From: Peptococcaceae bacterium
GTDB lineage: Bacteria > Bacillota > Peptococcia > Peptococcales > Peptococcaceae
Direction of reading: 5' to 3'
Length of the DNA: 26,057 bases
Assembly (NCBI GenBank): GCA_019420345.1
Contig: JAHZHI010000019.1
Location: forward strand, 1 to 26,057
Both the position numbers and the translations under genes were made by a program. Positions 7,743 through 15,188 of this stretch are shown in pieces (position 1 is the stretch's first letter; every line of letters starts with the position of its first letter). The notes below the pieces were generated by a model. It ran no database searches. It was not told where the DNA came from and was given only the letters and a program-made list of their open reading frames with translations.

Positions 7743-8483
7743 ATGGGCGGCTACATCATGCAACTGCAACATTTCTCGGTCAACGACGGCGAAGGCATTC
7801 GCACCATCGTGTTTATGGCGGGATGCCCGCTGCGCTGCGCCTGGTGCGCCAATCCGGAGGGACAAACCTGCCGCAACGCGCTCACCCACTGGGCAGAGAC
7901 CGACGACATTCTCGACGAACTGCGCCACCAGGCGATTTTTTTCCGCCATTCCGGCGGCGGCGTCACCTTTTCCGGCGGCGAAGCCACCGCGCAGCCGGTG
8001 TTTCTGGCGGAGATGGCCGACACCCTTTACGACGAAGGCTTTTCGCTGGCCATCGAAACCTGCGGCTATTTTGACTACGCGCAGCTGGCGCCGACCCTGC
8101 GCAAAATGGACACCATCTTTATCGACATCAAGCACATCGATACGCGCCAGCATCATCGCTTCACCGGCGTGGACAACGCCCTGATCCTTGAGAACATCCG
8201 CCGCGCCGACAGCGACGGGCTGCCGCTGGCGGTGCGCATACCAACCATTCTCGGCGTCAACGCCGACGATGCTGTCATGACGCAGGTGTTCGACTTTTTC
8301 GTGCAGAACAACCTTCGCGCCAAGCTGGAATTTCTGCCTTACCACCGCTACGGCGAGCCCAAGTATGAGCAGCTCGGCCTCGCCCTGCCCGACGCCCGCT
8401 TTGCCACGCCAAGCCAGGAGCAGCTCGACCACTGGCAGGCCATGGCCGAAGCAGCAGGCATTGAGGTGGTCAGCTATAAGTGA
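7743..8483 (+). CDS. Glycyl radical enzyme activating enzyme (radical SAM), short form
   Basis: A 246-residue radical-SAM protein that should abstract hydrogen from Gly764 of the upstream enzyme. The N-terminus GYIMQLQHFSVNDGEGIRT is the family hallmark, followed by the 4Fe-4S motif GCPLRCAWC (Cys-x3-Cys-x2-Cys), the SAM-binding GGGVTFSGGE and DIKHID. Activases of non-PFL glycyl radical enzymes usually carry an eight-cysteine ferredoxin-like insert right after the SAM cluster; here CANPEGQTCRNALTHWAE runs straight on, so this is the short PFL-activase layout. ATG 7743 is chosen because it starts the conserved GYI segment; ATG 7758 would remove part of it. The frame is open upstream, but that is antisense-free overlap with the enzyme gene, not coding. 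It ends before a convergent terminator. Confidence 0.93.
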   Translation: MGGYIMQLQHFSVNDGEGIRTIVFMAGCPLRCAWCANPEGQTCRNALTHWAETDDILDELRHQAIFFRHSGGGVTFSGGEATAQPVFLAEMADTLYDEGFSLAIETCGYFDYAQLAPTLRKMDTIFIDIKHIDTRQHHRFTGVDNALILENIRRADSDGLPLAVRIPTILGVNADDAVMTQVFDFFVQNNLRAKLEFLPYHRYGEPKYEQLGLALPDARFATPSQEQLDHWQAMAEAAGIEVVSYK

Positions 8484-8495
8484 CGCAATTATAAA

Positions 8496-8538
8496 GCACG
8501 CCGCTGCATCCACAATGGGATGCAGCGGCGTGCATTTT
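8496..8538. terminator. Bidirectional terminator between convergent genes
   Basis: A 16-bp perfect stem (8496-8511 with 8518-8533), loop ACAATG, followed by ATTTTTAA on the plus side and TTTATAATT on the minus side. It serves both the activase gene and the convergent EamA gene, which ends at 8538. Confidence 0.9.
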
Positions 8539-9428
8539 TAATGTCGGCGCAGGCTGCGCAGTTCTGAGAGCACAAGCCCGCCCAGGGTGAGCAGCGTGCC
8601 CAGCGCCGTCATCCAGGTGAAAGGCTCGTGCAGAATCAGCAGCGAGCTGACCACCGTAATCACCGGCGTGAGAAAAATATACAGGCTCGCCTGCACCACG
8701 CCCAGGCGCTTGATCGCCATATTCCAGGTCACAAAGCACAGCGCCGATGCGCCCAGCCCCAGAAACAGCAGGTTCAGCGCGTTCACAGGGTCGGCCAGCC
8801 GGGACACATCCAGCCGCACATCAAACACCACAAGCGCTGGCAGCATAAAGAGCAGCCCATAGAAAAACGTGCGCCGTGTCGCTTGCAGCGTTGAAATGCC
8901 GAAGCCGGCAATCTTGCGCGTGAAAATCGAGTAAAAGCCCCAAATCAGCGCCGCCAGTAGCGCCAGCCCATCGCCCAGCGGATTCAGCGCAAAGCTTTGG
9001 CCATTGAAGCTGATCAAAGCCACCCCGACCATCGCTGCCAGAAAGCCCGCAAAGAAATTCGCTGACAGCCGTTCCTCGCCGCGCAGAAACACCTGCGCCA
9101 ACAGTGCCGTGAAAAGCGGCGCCACCGCCACAATCACGCCCACATTCGAGGCCATTGAATAGCTCAGCGCAATGTTTTCCAGCAGATAGTAGAGACAAAT
9201 GCCGCACAACCCGGCCCCGGCGAAAATCGCTTCCTGCCGCGCCGTCGTTCCCCGCAGCGGATGCGGGTACACCAGCCACAACGCCCCATAGCCCAGAAGA
9301 AACCGAATGAATAAAAGTTCCACAGGCTGAAAATCCTCCAGCAGCACCTTCGTGGAAATAAAGGTGGTGCCCCAGATCAGCACCGTTATTATCGCCGTCA
9401 TATGACCACGGCGTGTGTAGCGATTCAT
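8538..9428 (-). CDS. EamA/DMT-superfamily membrane transporter
   Basis: A 296-residue inner-membrane protein with about ten hydrophobic segments arranged as two EamA repeats of five. First-repeat features include AIITVLIWGTTFISTKVLLEDFQPVELLFIRFLLGY; the second begins near LALLAALIWGFYSIFTRKI, showing the same WG motif. Such proteins usually export amino acids or other small metabolites; the substrate cannot be told from sequence. The start at 9428 has AGAGGGGG just upstream; a second in-frame ATG ten codons on (MTAII) is an alternative. It stands alone on the minus strand with its own promoter. Confidence 0.92.
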   Translation of the reverse strand: MNRYTRRGHMTAIITVLIWGTTFISTKVLLEDFQPVELLFIRFLLGYGALWLVYPHPLRGTTARQEAIFAGAGLCGICLYYLLENIALSYSMASNVGVIVAVAPLFTALLAQVFLRGEERLSANFFAGFLAAMVGVALISFNGQSFALNPLGDGLALLAALIWGFYSIFTRKIAGFGISTLQATRRTFFYGLLFMLPALVVFDVRLDVSRLADPVNALNLLFLGLGASALCFVTWNMAIKRLGVVQASLYIFLTPVITVVSSLLILHEPFTWMTALGTLLTLGGLVLSELRSLRRH

Positions 9429-9463
9429 GCAAATCCCCCTCTTGTAATGACAGTACGCGCATC

Positions 9464-9472
9464 ATTATAACA
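9464..9472 (-). promoter_or_regulatory. Extended -10 promoter of the EamA gene
   Basis: On the minus strand the sequence reads TGTTATAAT. It abuts a CACAGCTGTG palindrome (9471-9480) that could bind a regulator. The gene starts 36 bases downstream. Confidence 0.6.
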
Positions 9473-9503
9473 CAGCTGTGCGGTATGAAGGAATCTTCTA
9501 AAA

Positions 9504-9533
9504 TAAAAAAACAGCAGGACGTTCGTCCTGCTG
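9504..9533 (-). terminator. Intrinsic terminator of yjdF
   Basis: On the minus strand, a 10-bp stem CAGCAGGACG with CGTCCTGCTG (9524-9533 with 9512-9521), loop AA, then a run of T. Its stem is almost the same as that of the terminator at 10153-10183. Confidence 0.92.
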
Positions 9534-9541
9534 CTGGCGGC

Positions 9542-9961
9542 TCAGTGGCCGCGATGCTTCTCTTTGCGCTTGGCGCGTTTGGCGGCGTGGCGTGCGGCGG
9601 CTTGCTCCTCGCGGGCCGCGCTTGCTGCAGCGCGCCGTGCCGCTTTGCCGGCTTCGCGCTGACGGGCCAGTGCCTGCTGCGCCTTGGTGCCAACGCCCTG
9701 CGCAGCGGCGGCCTTGCGGGCTGCGCGCTGCCGCCGCTTGGGGTTGCGGCAGCGTGGCTTGGCAGCCGCCGGCACCGTCTCGCTGAACGACAGCCGCTGC
9801 CACCGCCGCAGCACCAGCGCCAGCACCTCCGCATCCCGCGGCTCGGCGCCGAAGACCACCCGGCACACCGACAGCCGCCCGCCGTCGGCGCGCTCAAACA
9901 CGCCGACCCAGAATGGATCGTCAAAGAACACCGTTAACGTGAGCGATGTTGTCTCCATCAT
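9542..9961 (-). CDS. yjdF: YjdF family protein (DUF2992)
   Basis: A 139-residue cytoplasmic protein recognisable as the YjdF family: LTVFFDDPFWVGVFER at the N-terminus, VFGAEPRDAEVLALVLRRW, then NPKRRQR, GVGTKAQQALARQRE and the very basic C-terminus ending KRKEKHRGH. The biochemical function of the family is not established; in Bacillota it is controlled by the yjdF RNA motif, which senses azaaromatic compounds, so a role in handling such compounds is inferred. This copy is rich in Ala and Arg in its C-terminal half. Two adjacent start codons (ATGATG) follow AAAGGAGGGACC; the first gives a 4-base spacing from GGAGGG, the second 7. The gene has its own promoter and terminator. Confidence 0.9.
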   Translation of the reverse strand: MMETTSLTLTVFFDDPFWVGVFERADGGRLSVCRVVFGAEPRDAEVLALVLRRWQRLSFSETVPAAAKPRCRNPKRRQRAARKAAAAQGVGTKAQQALARQREAGKAARRAAASAAREEQAAARHAAKRAKRKEKHRGH

Positions 9962-9962
9962 G

Positions 9963-10116
9963 GTCCCTCCTTTATCAAAAGATGGACAAAGAAGGGACAA
10001 CCCGGAGGGGCAGGTTACTGACCTCGCCAATGGCGAGACGGCCGGGCTACCTTCCGGCTCTGGCGCGCCCACAGGCGCACGGTGCTTTTTTATCTTTGCC
10101 GCAGCCCATGGCTGCA
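9963..10116 (-). ncRNA. yjdF RNA motif (azaaromatic riboswitch) in the yjdF leader
   Basis: The leader from the predicted transcription start (about 10115) to the yjdF ribosome binding site is about 150 nt and highly structured. In minus-strand reading it opens with GGTGC, then hairpin GCAGCC/GGGCTGC, then the unpaired purine-rich GCAAAGATAAAAAAGCACC, whose GCACC pairs back to GGTGC. Further hairpins include CTCGCCATTGGCGAG. The A-rich core and the yjdF gene downstream fit the known motif, though I recall only part of the consensus. At the end, AAAGAAGGGAC (plus-strand 9988-9998) and GTCCCTCCTTT (9963-9973) form an 11-bp helix with one G-U pair that covers the Shine-Dalgarno, pointing to translational control. 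Confidence 0.75.
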
Positions 10117-10121
10117 CCTTC

Positions 10122-10151
10122 ATTATACGCTGGCAGCCTGCCGCGCCGCAA
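10122..10151 (-). promoter_or_regulatory. Promoter of the yjdF transcript
   Basis: Minus-strand TTGCGG (10151-10146), an 18-base spacer and perfect TATAAT (10127-10122). It starts right after the terminator of the upstream reductase gene. Confidence 0.7.
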
Positions 10152-10152
10152 G

Positions 10153-10183
10153 AAAAAACCAGCAGGACGTCCTGTCCTGCTGG
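10153..10183 (-). terminator. Intrinsic terminator of the flavoprotein gene
   Basis: On the minus strand, stem CCAGCAGGAC with GTCCTGCTGG (10174-10183 with 10159-10168), 5-base loop, then six T. Confidence 0.92.
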
Positions 10184-10192
10184 CGGAGTGCC

Positions 10193-10819
10193 TCAGCGCA
10201 CAAAATTGGTCACGGTGCCGCGTTCGCTGGCCGGCAGCGGCACACCGGCTTCCTTGCCGGCGGCAAAGCAGCGCATCATCCACACCATGTGGCGCGCCAG
10301 GTTGCGCAGCGTCTGCATGCCTTCGCCGTCCTCCGGCGCATCCTCGGCCACGCGCCCGTGGGCCAGGTTCCAATAGGTGGAGCCAGCCACCGGCATCTCA
10401 GAAATGCCGAAATACTTGTTCAGCGCGTCCAGGCTTGCCGTTGTGCCGGCGCGGCGCGCCACCGCCACCGCAGCGCCCGGCTTGCAGCGGAACACATCCT
10501 TGCCGGCGCTGTAAAAGGCGCGGTCCAGAAAAGAGAAAATGCGGCCGCTTGGATGGGCATAGTACACCGGCGTCGCAAACACAAAGCCGTCCGCCATGCG
10601 TGCCTTCTCCACAAAAGCATTCACGCCGTCGTCGTCGATCACACAGCGCCCCGTCTTGGCGCAGGCGCCGCACTGCAGGCAGTCGGCCAGCGGCTTGCTG
10701 CCGGTCTGAATGACCTCCGCCTCCACGCCTTCTGCGTCAAAAATTTTTACCATTTCTTCCAGCGCACGCATCGTCGTGCCGTTGATGTGGCTGGAACCAT
10801 TGACAAGCAATACTTTCAT
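10193..10819 (-). CDS. Flavodoxin-fold NAD(P)H-dependent FMN reductase / iron-sulfur flavoprotein-like
   Basis: A 208-residue cytoplasmic protein with the NADPH-dependent FMN reductase fold: MKVLLVNGSSHINGTTMRAL forms the phosphate-binding loop, and ADGFVFATPVYYAHPSGRIFSFLDRAFY the flavin-binding core. A cysteine cluster, CLQCGACAKTGRC (about residues 47-59), precedes the DDDG motif; in iron-sulfur flavoproteins a similar compact Cys motif binds a 4Fe-4S cluster, so electron-transfer function is plausible, but the exact role is open. The start at 10819 has AAGGAGGAAA (10834-10825) as ribosome binding site; the frame is open further upstream without a suitable start signal. A possible -10 TACAAT lies at 10855-10850. 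It is divergent from the repeat-leader operon. Confidence 0.9.
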   Translation of the reverse strand: MKVLLVNGSSHINGTTMRALEEMVKIFDAEGVEAEVIQTGSKPLADCLQCGACAKTGRCVIDDDGVNAFVEKARMADGFVFATPVYYAHPSGRIFSFLDRAFYSAGKDVFRCKPGAAVAVARRAGTTASLDALNKYFGISEMPVAGSTYWNLAHGRVAEDAPEDGEGMQTLRNLARHMVWMMRCFAAGKEAGVPLPASERGTVTNFVR

Positions 10820-10933
10820 TGTTATTTCCTCCTTCGTGATCCTCCCCTTATTGTACCGCGCAGCGCCGCCCTTGAAAAGCGGGCATGCCGCCGCAGAAAT
10901 TTTCTGAAAACCGTCGCCCCCGGCGCCAGCCTG

Positions 10934-10942
10934 TGGTATAAT
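10934..10942 (+). promoter_or_regulatory. Extended -10 promoter of the repeat-leader and surface-protein operon
   Basis: TGGTATAAT (TGn plus perfect TATAAT). No good -35 is visible in the GC-rich upstream stretch. The leader ORF starts about 35 bases after the expected transcription start. Confidence 0.65.
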
Positions 10943-10984
10943 GAAACAAATCTCACCACACACAGCAAAGGAGGCGGCTCAGCC

Positions 10985-11101
<117 letters not shown>

Positions 11102-11142
11102 CGTAACGCTGTCTCTGTTTGCTGCGCATAGCGACACACCAG

Positions 11143-11190
11143 GACGCGGTGCGTCCGTGGACATTGTCCACGGGCGTGCCGCGTCTTTTT
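11143..11190 (+). terminator. Strong terminator/attenuator hairpin between the leader ORF and the downstream genes
   Basis: A continuous 20-bp stem (11143-11162 with 11166-11185, three wobble pairs, loop ATT) followed by TTTTT (11186-11190). It lies inside the alternative reading frame of the leader and upstream of two same-strand genes with no separate promoter visible, so it works as an attenuator rather than an operon end. Confidence 0.88.
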
Positions 11191-11218
11191 GTTGTGCGCA
11201 AAAAAGGAGGTGGCCGCC

Positions 11219-11605
11219 ATGTTGACCCGCTATCGGCGGCAGAACGTGGAAGGGGCGCGCCTGCTCGTGGGCGAGCGCTGGGACGCCCGCAGCCAGCTGT
11301 GGCTGCCCTGCTACCCGGACCTCATCGCCCACCCGCGCCACACGCCGGCTGGGCGGCGCGTGCTGCTCTGCCTGGAGGACGCCTGCGCCCACGCTGCCCT
11401 TGATGACAGCGGCTACCGCGACTGTGGCAGCTGCCGCCACTACCGCCTGCAGCCTCGGGGCCTGCTCGGCACCTGCGGCCACCCGTCCCAGAGCGCCCCG
11501 CCAGCACCTGCTGCGCCCCGGCGCCGCCTGCCGCGCCGCGCCCGCCAGCCGGGAAACGCCGCGGCAGCCCGATTAACGACGACCACAAAGGAGGAAACAC
11601 CATGA
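11219..11605 (+). CDS. Small Cys/Arg-rich protein of unknown function
   Basis: A 128-residue protein I do not recognise. The middle contains several Cys/His: LLCLEDACAHAAL, then DCGSCRHY and GTCGH, which could bind zinc or an Fe-S cluster. The C-terminal third is Pro/Ala/Arg-rich and probably disordered; no signal peptide or membrane segment is evident. GC content is very high compared with the neighbours. The start ATG 11219 follows a near-perfect GGAGGTG (11206-11212). The open-frame version of the leader would stop at 11223-11225, overlapping this start, and this gene's own TGA overlaps the next ATG (ATGA, 11602-11605), so translation of all three can be coupled. Its location suggests a role in making or regulating the surface protein, but that is only inferred from context. 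Confidence 0.7.
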   Translation: MLTRYRRQNVEGARLLVGERWDARSQLWLPCYPDLIAHPRHTPAGRRVLLCLEDACAHAALDDSGYRDCGSCRHYRLQPRGLLGTCGHPSQSAPPAPAAPRRRLPRRARQPGNAAAARLTTTTKEETP

Positions 11606-14600
11606 AACCCTTACACCATAAGACACACCCCCTCGCCAAACGCGGCCTCAGCCTGCTCTGCGTCCTGGCGCTCTGCCTGGGCCTGCTGCCCACCACGGCG
11701 CTGGCAGCTGCGCCGAGCGGACAGGAGCTTTATGTAGGTGGTATGCAAATATCTTCCACCGGCTACTGGACGACGGACAGCGATGGAAATGTTACAAGCG
11801 CAGGTGAAACGCAGCCTGGGAACAACTATATCTACTATAACGCAAATGAAAATATCCTGACCTTGCACAACGCCACCATTAAAAAAGGATTGGCTTATGA
11901 TCAGAATACTCCAGCTGGCTCAACCATCCATGGCTCGGCCATTGGGGTGCTCAATCAAAGCGGAGATGCAGAGCTGACCGTCCAGTTGGAAGGCAGCAAT
12001 ACAATAGATGAAGTCAGCACGGGGATTTATGTTCATTCTTCAGGAGGCGGGGCCGCCTTGTCCATCACGGGCAATGGCACTCTGGTTATTGACTCAACCT
12101 TTTGCCCAATCCAAGTTATCAGCTTCAACGGTAATGCTGCCCTGAGCATCGAGAACGCGAAGGTCACAGCTACAAGTTCCTATTACAATGGCGTTACCGT
12201 GCAGAGCGGTAGTAGCGAAACCTCAAGTGCATCACTCACCGTGAATGGCGGCAGTCTGACCGCTACAGCATCGTCGGAGAATGTTTCAGGAATTAGTCTC
12301 TCGGTCGGTGCCGATGGAACCGGTGACTGCACGCCTACAGTCACCGTCAGCAACAACGCCATCGTGCGGGCCAACGGCAGTGCCGGTGGAATTACGAGTA
12401 ATTCTTCTACTGGGGTTCAGTACAGAACGGGTAGCAGTACAACCGGCGGCATCGTCTTTGACGGCAATACCGGCACCGTGTACGGCGCTGTGACCTTGGA
12501 CGAAAACCTCACCATCAGCGAGGGCGAGAGCCTGACCATCGGAAAGGACGCCAGCCTCACCGTGCCGTCTGGCACAACCTTGACCAACGACGGCACAGTG
12601 ACCACCGAAGAAGGTGGCACTATGACCAACAACGGCACCATCGATAACAGCGGCACTCTGCCGGATTCTATTGAAGGCAGTCAGCCGCCGAAGATCACCA
12701 CCGCAAGCCTGCCTAACGGCGAGGTAGACAAGAATTATAGTCAGACCCTTGCGGCGGACAATAATCCTACAAGTTGGAACATCACCAACGGTGCCCTTCC
12801 CGACGGTCTGACGCTGAATGAAGGCAGTAGCACAATTTCCGGCATCCCCGCCACGGCGAACACCTATAAGTTCACCGTGACCGCCACCAATGACAGCGGC
12901 AGCGACAGTAAAGAATATACCATTCAAATTGAGGCAAAGTCCGATACAACGCCGCCTACGCTGACTGCCGGAACGGTAAACCGCACCAGCGACACGGATG
13001 CCACCGTTACATTTACCTCAGACGAGGCGGGCACTTATTTCTACGAAGTGGTGGACAGCGGTGAAGGTGCGCCGACTGACATTACTTCGGGCACCAGTTA
13101 CACGCTGACCAACGACACAAATACCATAACCCTTGCCAATCTGACAGCAGGCGCAAAGGACATCTATATCATCGCAAAAGATGCGGCTGGAAATCAAAGC
13201 GCCACGCTGAAAATAGAAATCCCGACCTATGTGGAGCCGGTGTATTCCATTTCCGCCGACACCACAGCGCTCAACTTTGGCAGCGCGTACACCGGCTATG
13301 CCCAGCCTGCCGCCCAAACGGTGACCGTGAAAAATACCGGTAACCAGCGGGTAACGGTAACTTTACCGACCAGCACGAATTATATCATCACAGCGGGAAC
13401 GAACTTTGAAAATGGCACCGCCATCCTTGCTCCAAATGACACAGCCACCTTTACGGTGCAGCCAAAGGCTGGGCTGTCTGCGGGCACTTACAGCGACACC
13501 ATCACGGTTTCCGACACAAACAATAATGTCACCTTGTCTATCACCGCCAGTTTCACCGTCAAATCTCGCCCATCCTACAATCCGCCAACGGTGAGCGAAG
13601 AAACGATCGATGCCATCAAGGCTGCAGATCCAGGCGAGACGGTGACGGTGGATCTTTCCAGCGGCAGCACCAAGCTGGACAAGGAAGTGTTTGAAACCCT
13701 TGCTGGCAAGGATGTGACCCTGGTTGTCGATCTGGGCGGCGGTGTGTCCTGGACGGTGAAGGGCAGCGACATTCCTGAGGACGCCGACTTCACCGACATC
13801 GACATGGGCGTGACCATGAACAGCGACGGCATCCCTGTGGAGGTGGTCAACGCCATCACCGGCGAGCGTGACAGTGTGCAGCTTGAACTGGCCCACGACG
13901 GCGCCTTTGGCTTCACCATGACCCTCACCGCCCCACTGGGCGCAGAGAACGCTGGTCTCTGGGCGAACCTCTACTACTTTAATGAAAGTACAAACAAAAT
14001 GACCTTTGAAACGGCGGTGCCAATCGGCAGCGATGGCAGCGTGTCCCTGGCGCTCAATCACGCCAGCCAGTACGCGATCGTCATTGACGACCACAACCAC
14101 GGCGTTGTGACCCTGCCGTTTACCGATGTGAGCGCGGGCGACTGGTTCTACGACCCAGTGTGCTACGTCTACAGCCAGGGGCTGATGACCGGCACCTCGG
14201 CAACGACCTTTGAGCCAAACACGTCACTCAGCCGCGCCATGCTCGTGGCCGTGCTCCATCGCTTGGAAGGCAGCCCAGCCGCCAGCGCTGGTGACTTCAC
14301 CGACGTAGCCGACGGCGACTGGTACGCCCAGGCTGTGAACTGGGCCGCATCCGTCGGCGTCGTCAACGGCTTTGACGACGGCACCTTCCAGCCAAACGCC
14401 GCCATCACCCGCGAACAGCTCGCCGCCATCCTGCGCAACTACGCGCAGTATAAAGGGATGGACGTTACAGCGACCGGCAGCCTCACCCATTACACCGACG
14501 CCGCCAGTGTCAGCGACTGGGCGAAGGATTCCGTTGCATGGGCGGTCGATCAAGGGCTGATTTCCGGTATCACCGTAGATACCTTGCAGCCACAAAGCCT

Positions 14601-14652
14601 CTCCACCCGTGCGCAGGTAGCCGCGGTGCTCCAGCGGTATCTCGAAAAATAG
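11602..14652 (+). CDS. Secreted multi-domain surface protein with three C-terminal SLH repeats
   Basis: A 1016-residue exported protein. Residues 1-35 are a signal peptide (KRGLSLLCVLALCLGLL...TTALAA). Then comes a Gly/Ser/Thr-rich beta-structured region with repeated N-x-T/L-I patterns (to about 350), a putative-Ig domain (about 363-446, LPDGLTLNEGSSTISGIPA), a second Ig-like segment starting DTTPPTLTAG (about 448-540), a choice-of-anchor-like domain (about 546-653, LNFGSAYTGYAQPAAQTVTVKN), an unassigned domain (653-833) and three SLH repeats (833-1016: FTDVSAGDWFYDPV, FTDVADGDWYAQAV, YTDAASVSDWAKDSV). SLH repeats bind pyruvylated wall polymer, so the protein is displayed on the cell surface, probably in adhesion. 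AAAGGAGG lies in the end of the preceding gene. No promoter of its own is visible; expression appears to depend on read-through of the 11143-11190 attenuator. Confidence 0.93.
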   Translation: MKPLHHKTHPLAKRGLSLLCVLALCLGLLPTTALAAAPSGQELYVGGMQISSTGYWTTDSDGNVTSAGETQPGNNYIYYNANENILTLHNATIKKGLAYDQNTPAGSTIHGSAIGVLNQSGDAELTVQLEGSNTIDEVSTGIYVHSSGGGAALSITGNGTLVIDSTFCPIQVISFNGNAALSIENAKVTATSSYYNGVTVQSGSSETSSASLTVNGGSLTATASSENVSGISLSVGADGTGDCTPTVTVSNNAIVRANGSAGGITSNSSTGVQYRTGSSTTGGIVFDGNTGTVYGAVTLDENLTISEGESLTIGKDASLTVPSGTTLTNDGTVTTEEGGTMTNNGTIDNSGTLPDSIEGSQPPKITTASLPNGEVDKNYSQTLAADNNPTSWNITNGALPDGLTLNEGSSTISGIPATANTYKFTVTATNDSGSDSKEYTIQIEAKSDTTPPTLTAGTVNRTSDTDATVTFTSDEAGTYFYEVVDSGEGAPTDITSGTSYTLTNDTNTITLANLTAGAKDIYIIAKDAAGNQSATLKIEIPTYVEPVYSISADTTALNFGSAYTGYAQPAAQTVTVKNTGNQRVTVTLPTSTNYIITAGTNFENGTAILAPNDTATFTVQPKAGLSAGTYSDTITVSDTNNNVTLSITASFTVKSRPSYNPPTVSEETIDAIKAADPGETVTVDLSSGSTKLDKEVFETLAGKDVTLVVDLGGGVSWTVKGSDIPEDADFTDIDMGVTMNSDGIPVEVVNAITGERDSVQLELAHDGAFGFTMTLTAPLGAENAGLWANLYYFNESTNKMTFETAVPIGSDGSVSLALNHASQYAIVIDDHNHGVVTLPFTDVSAGDWFYDPVCYVYSQGLMTGTSATTFEPNTSLSRAMLVAVLHRLEGSPAASAGDFTDVADGDWYAQAVNWAASVGVVNGFDDGTFQPNAAITREQLAAILRNYAQYKGMDVTATGSLTHYTDAASVSDWAKDSVAWAVDQGLISGITVDTLQPQSLSTRAQVAAVLQRYLEK

Positions 14653-14663
14653 TGAGCATAGAA

Positions 14664-14691
14664 AAAACGACGGCTCCGGGGCCGTCGTTTT
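14664..14691 (+). terminator. Intrinsic terminator of the surface-protein operon
   Basis: An 11-bp stem (14664-14674 with 14681-14691), loop TCCGGG; the right arm ends in TTTT followed by CTTG. Confidence 0.85.
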
Positions 14692-14830
14692 CTTGTTGTC
14701 GGTTATGGCGTTGTACGCAGCTTTTGGCGTTACAGCTGCAGGCCGCAGACCAGTCGGATGACGGTGGGCCAGCTTGGCAAGATGCCGCCAGCCGCCAGAG
14801 CAAACGCAGCAACGAAGCAGGCAGCATTTT
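14692..14830. other. Non-coding stretch, nothing recognised
   Basis: GC-rich sequence with no ORF that looks like a known protein and no promoter or hairpin I can support. It may be remnant coding sequence, given the abrupt change to A-rich repeats at 14831. Confidence 0.4.
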
Positions 14831-14992
14831 GGCGAAAAGTAAAATGCAAACGTTAAAAAGTGAAATTTAAAACTAAAAAATGAAATTTTGCGTTGAAAAG
14901 TGAAATTTTTTAGGCCGAAAAGTAAAATGTATAAGCCAAAAAGTGAAATTTTACGAGAAAAAATGAAAAATTACGAGCGAAAAGTAAAATCT
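14831..14992. repeat. Eight degenerate A-tract repeats with 21-bp period
   Basis: Eight copies of a core close to AAAAGTGAAATTTT start at 14835, 14856, 14877, 14896, 14918, 14939, 14960 and 14980, so spacings are 19-22 and mostly 21 bases. The linkers often read GCG, GCC or GAG. Copies alternate between GTGAAATTT and GTAAAATG/C types. No ORF of note covers the array. Confidence 0.85.
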
Positions 14993-15056
14993 GAAATGTG
15001 AACGCTGGTGGTGACGCGTGCACAAAATCCATGAAGAATCAGGAAACATGGACATA

Positions 15057-15088
15057 AAAAGGAGCCGTTCCGCGGAACGGCTCCTTTT
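15057..15088. terminator. 32-nt perfect palindrome, bidirectional terminator-like
   Basis: 15057-15072 and 15073-15088 are exact reverse complements (AAAAGGAGCCGTTCCG and its complement), starting in A4 and ending in T4. It could end transcription on both strands. No gene ends immediately on either side. Confidence 0.6.
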
Positions 15089-15188
15089 GCGTCCTATCAT
15101 ATAATTTAATAACTGAAGTAAAGAGAACTTTGAATGAAAAAATACACAGCATTTTTCTATGAAATAGCGGTCTGCATAGTTTCTGACA

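Noticed and set aside
9413..9937. Long plus-strand ORF opposite yjdF
   Set aside because: It is antisense to the clearly recognisable YjdF protein, has no ribosome binding site and is Ala/Gly/Arg-rich as expected of a GC-rich shadow frame.
14831..14992. A-rich repeats considered as a CRISPR array
   Set aside because: The period is about 21 bases with degenerate cores and no unique spacers of constant length; no cas genes are nearby.
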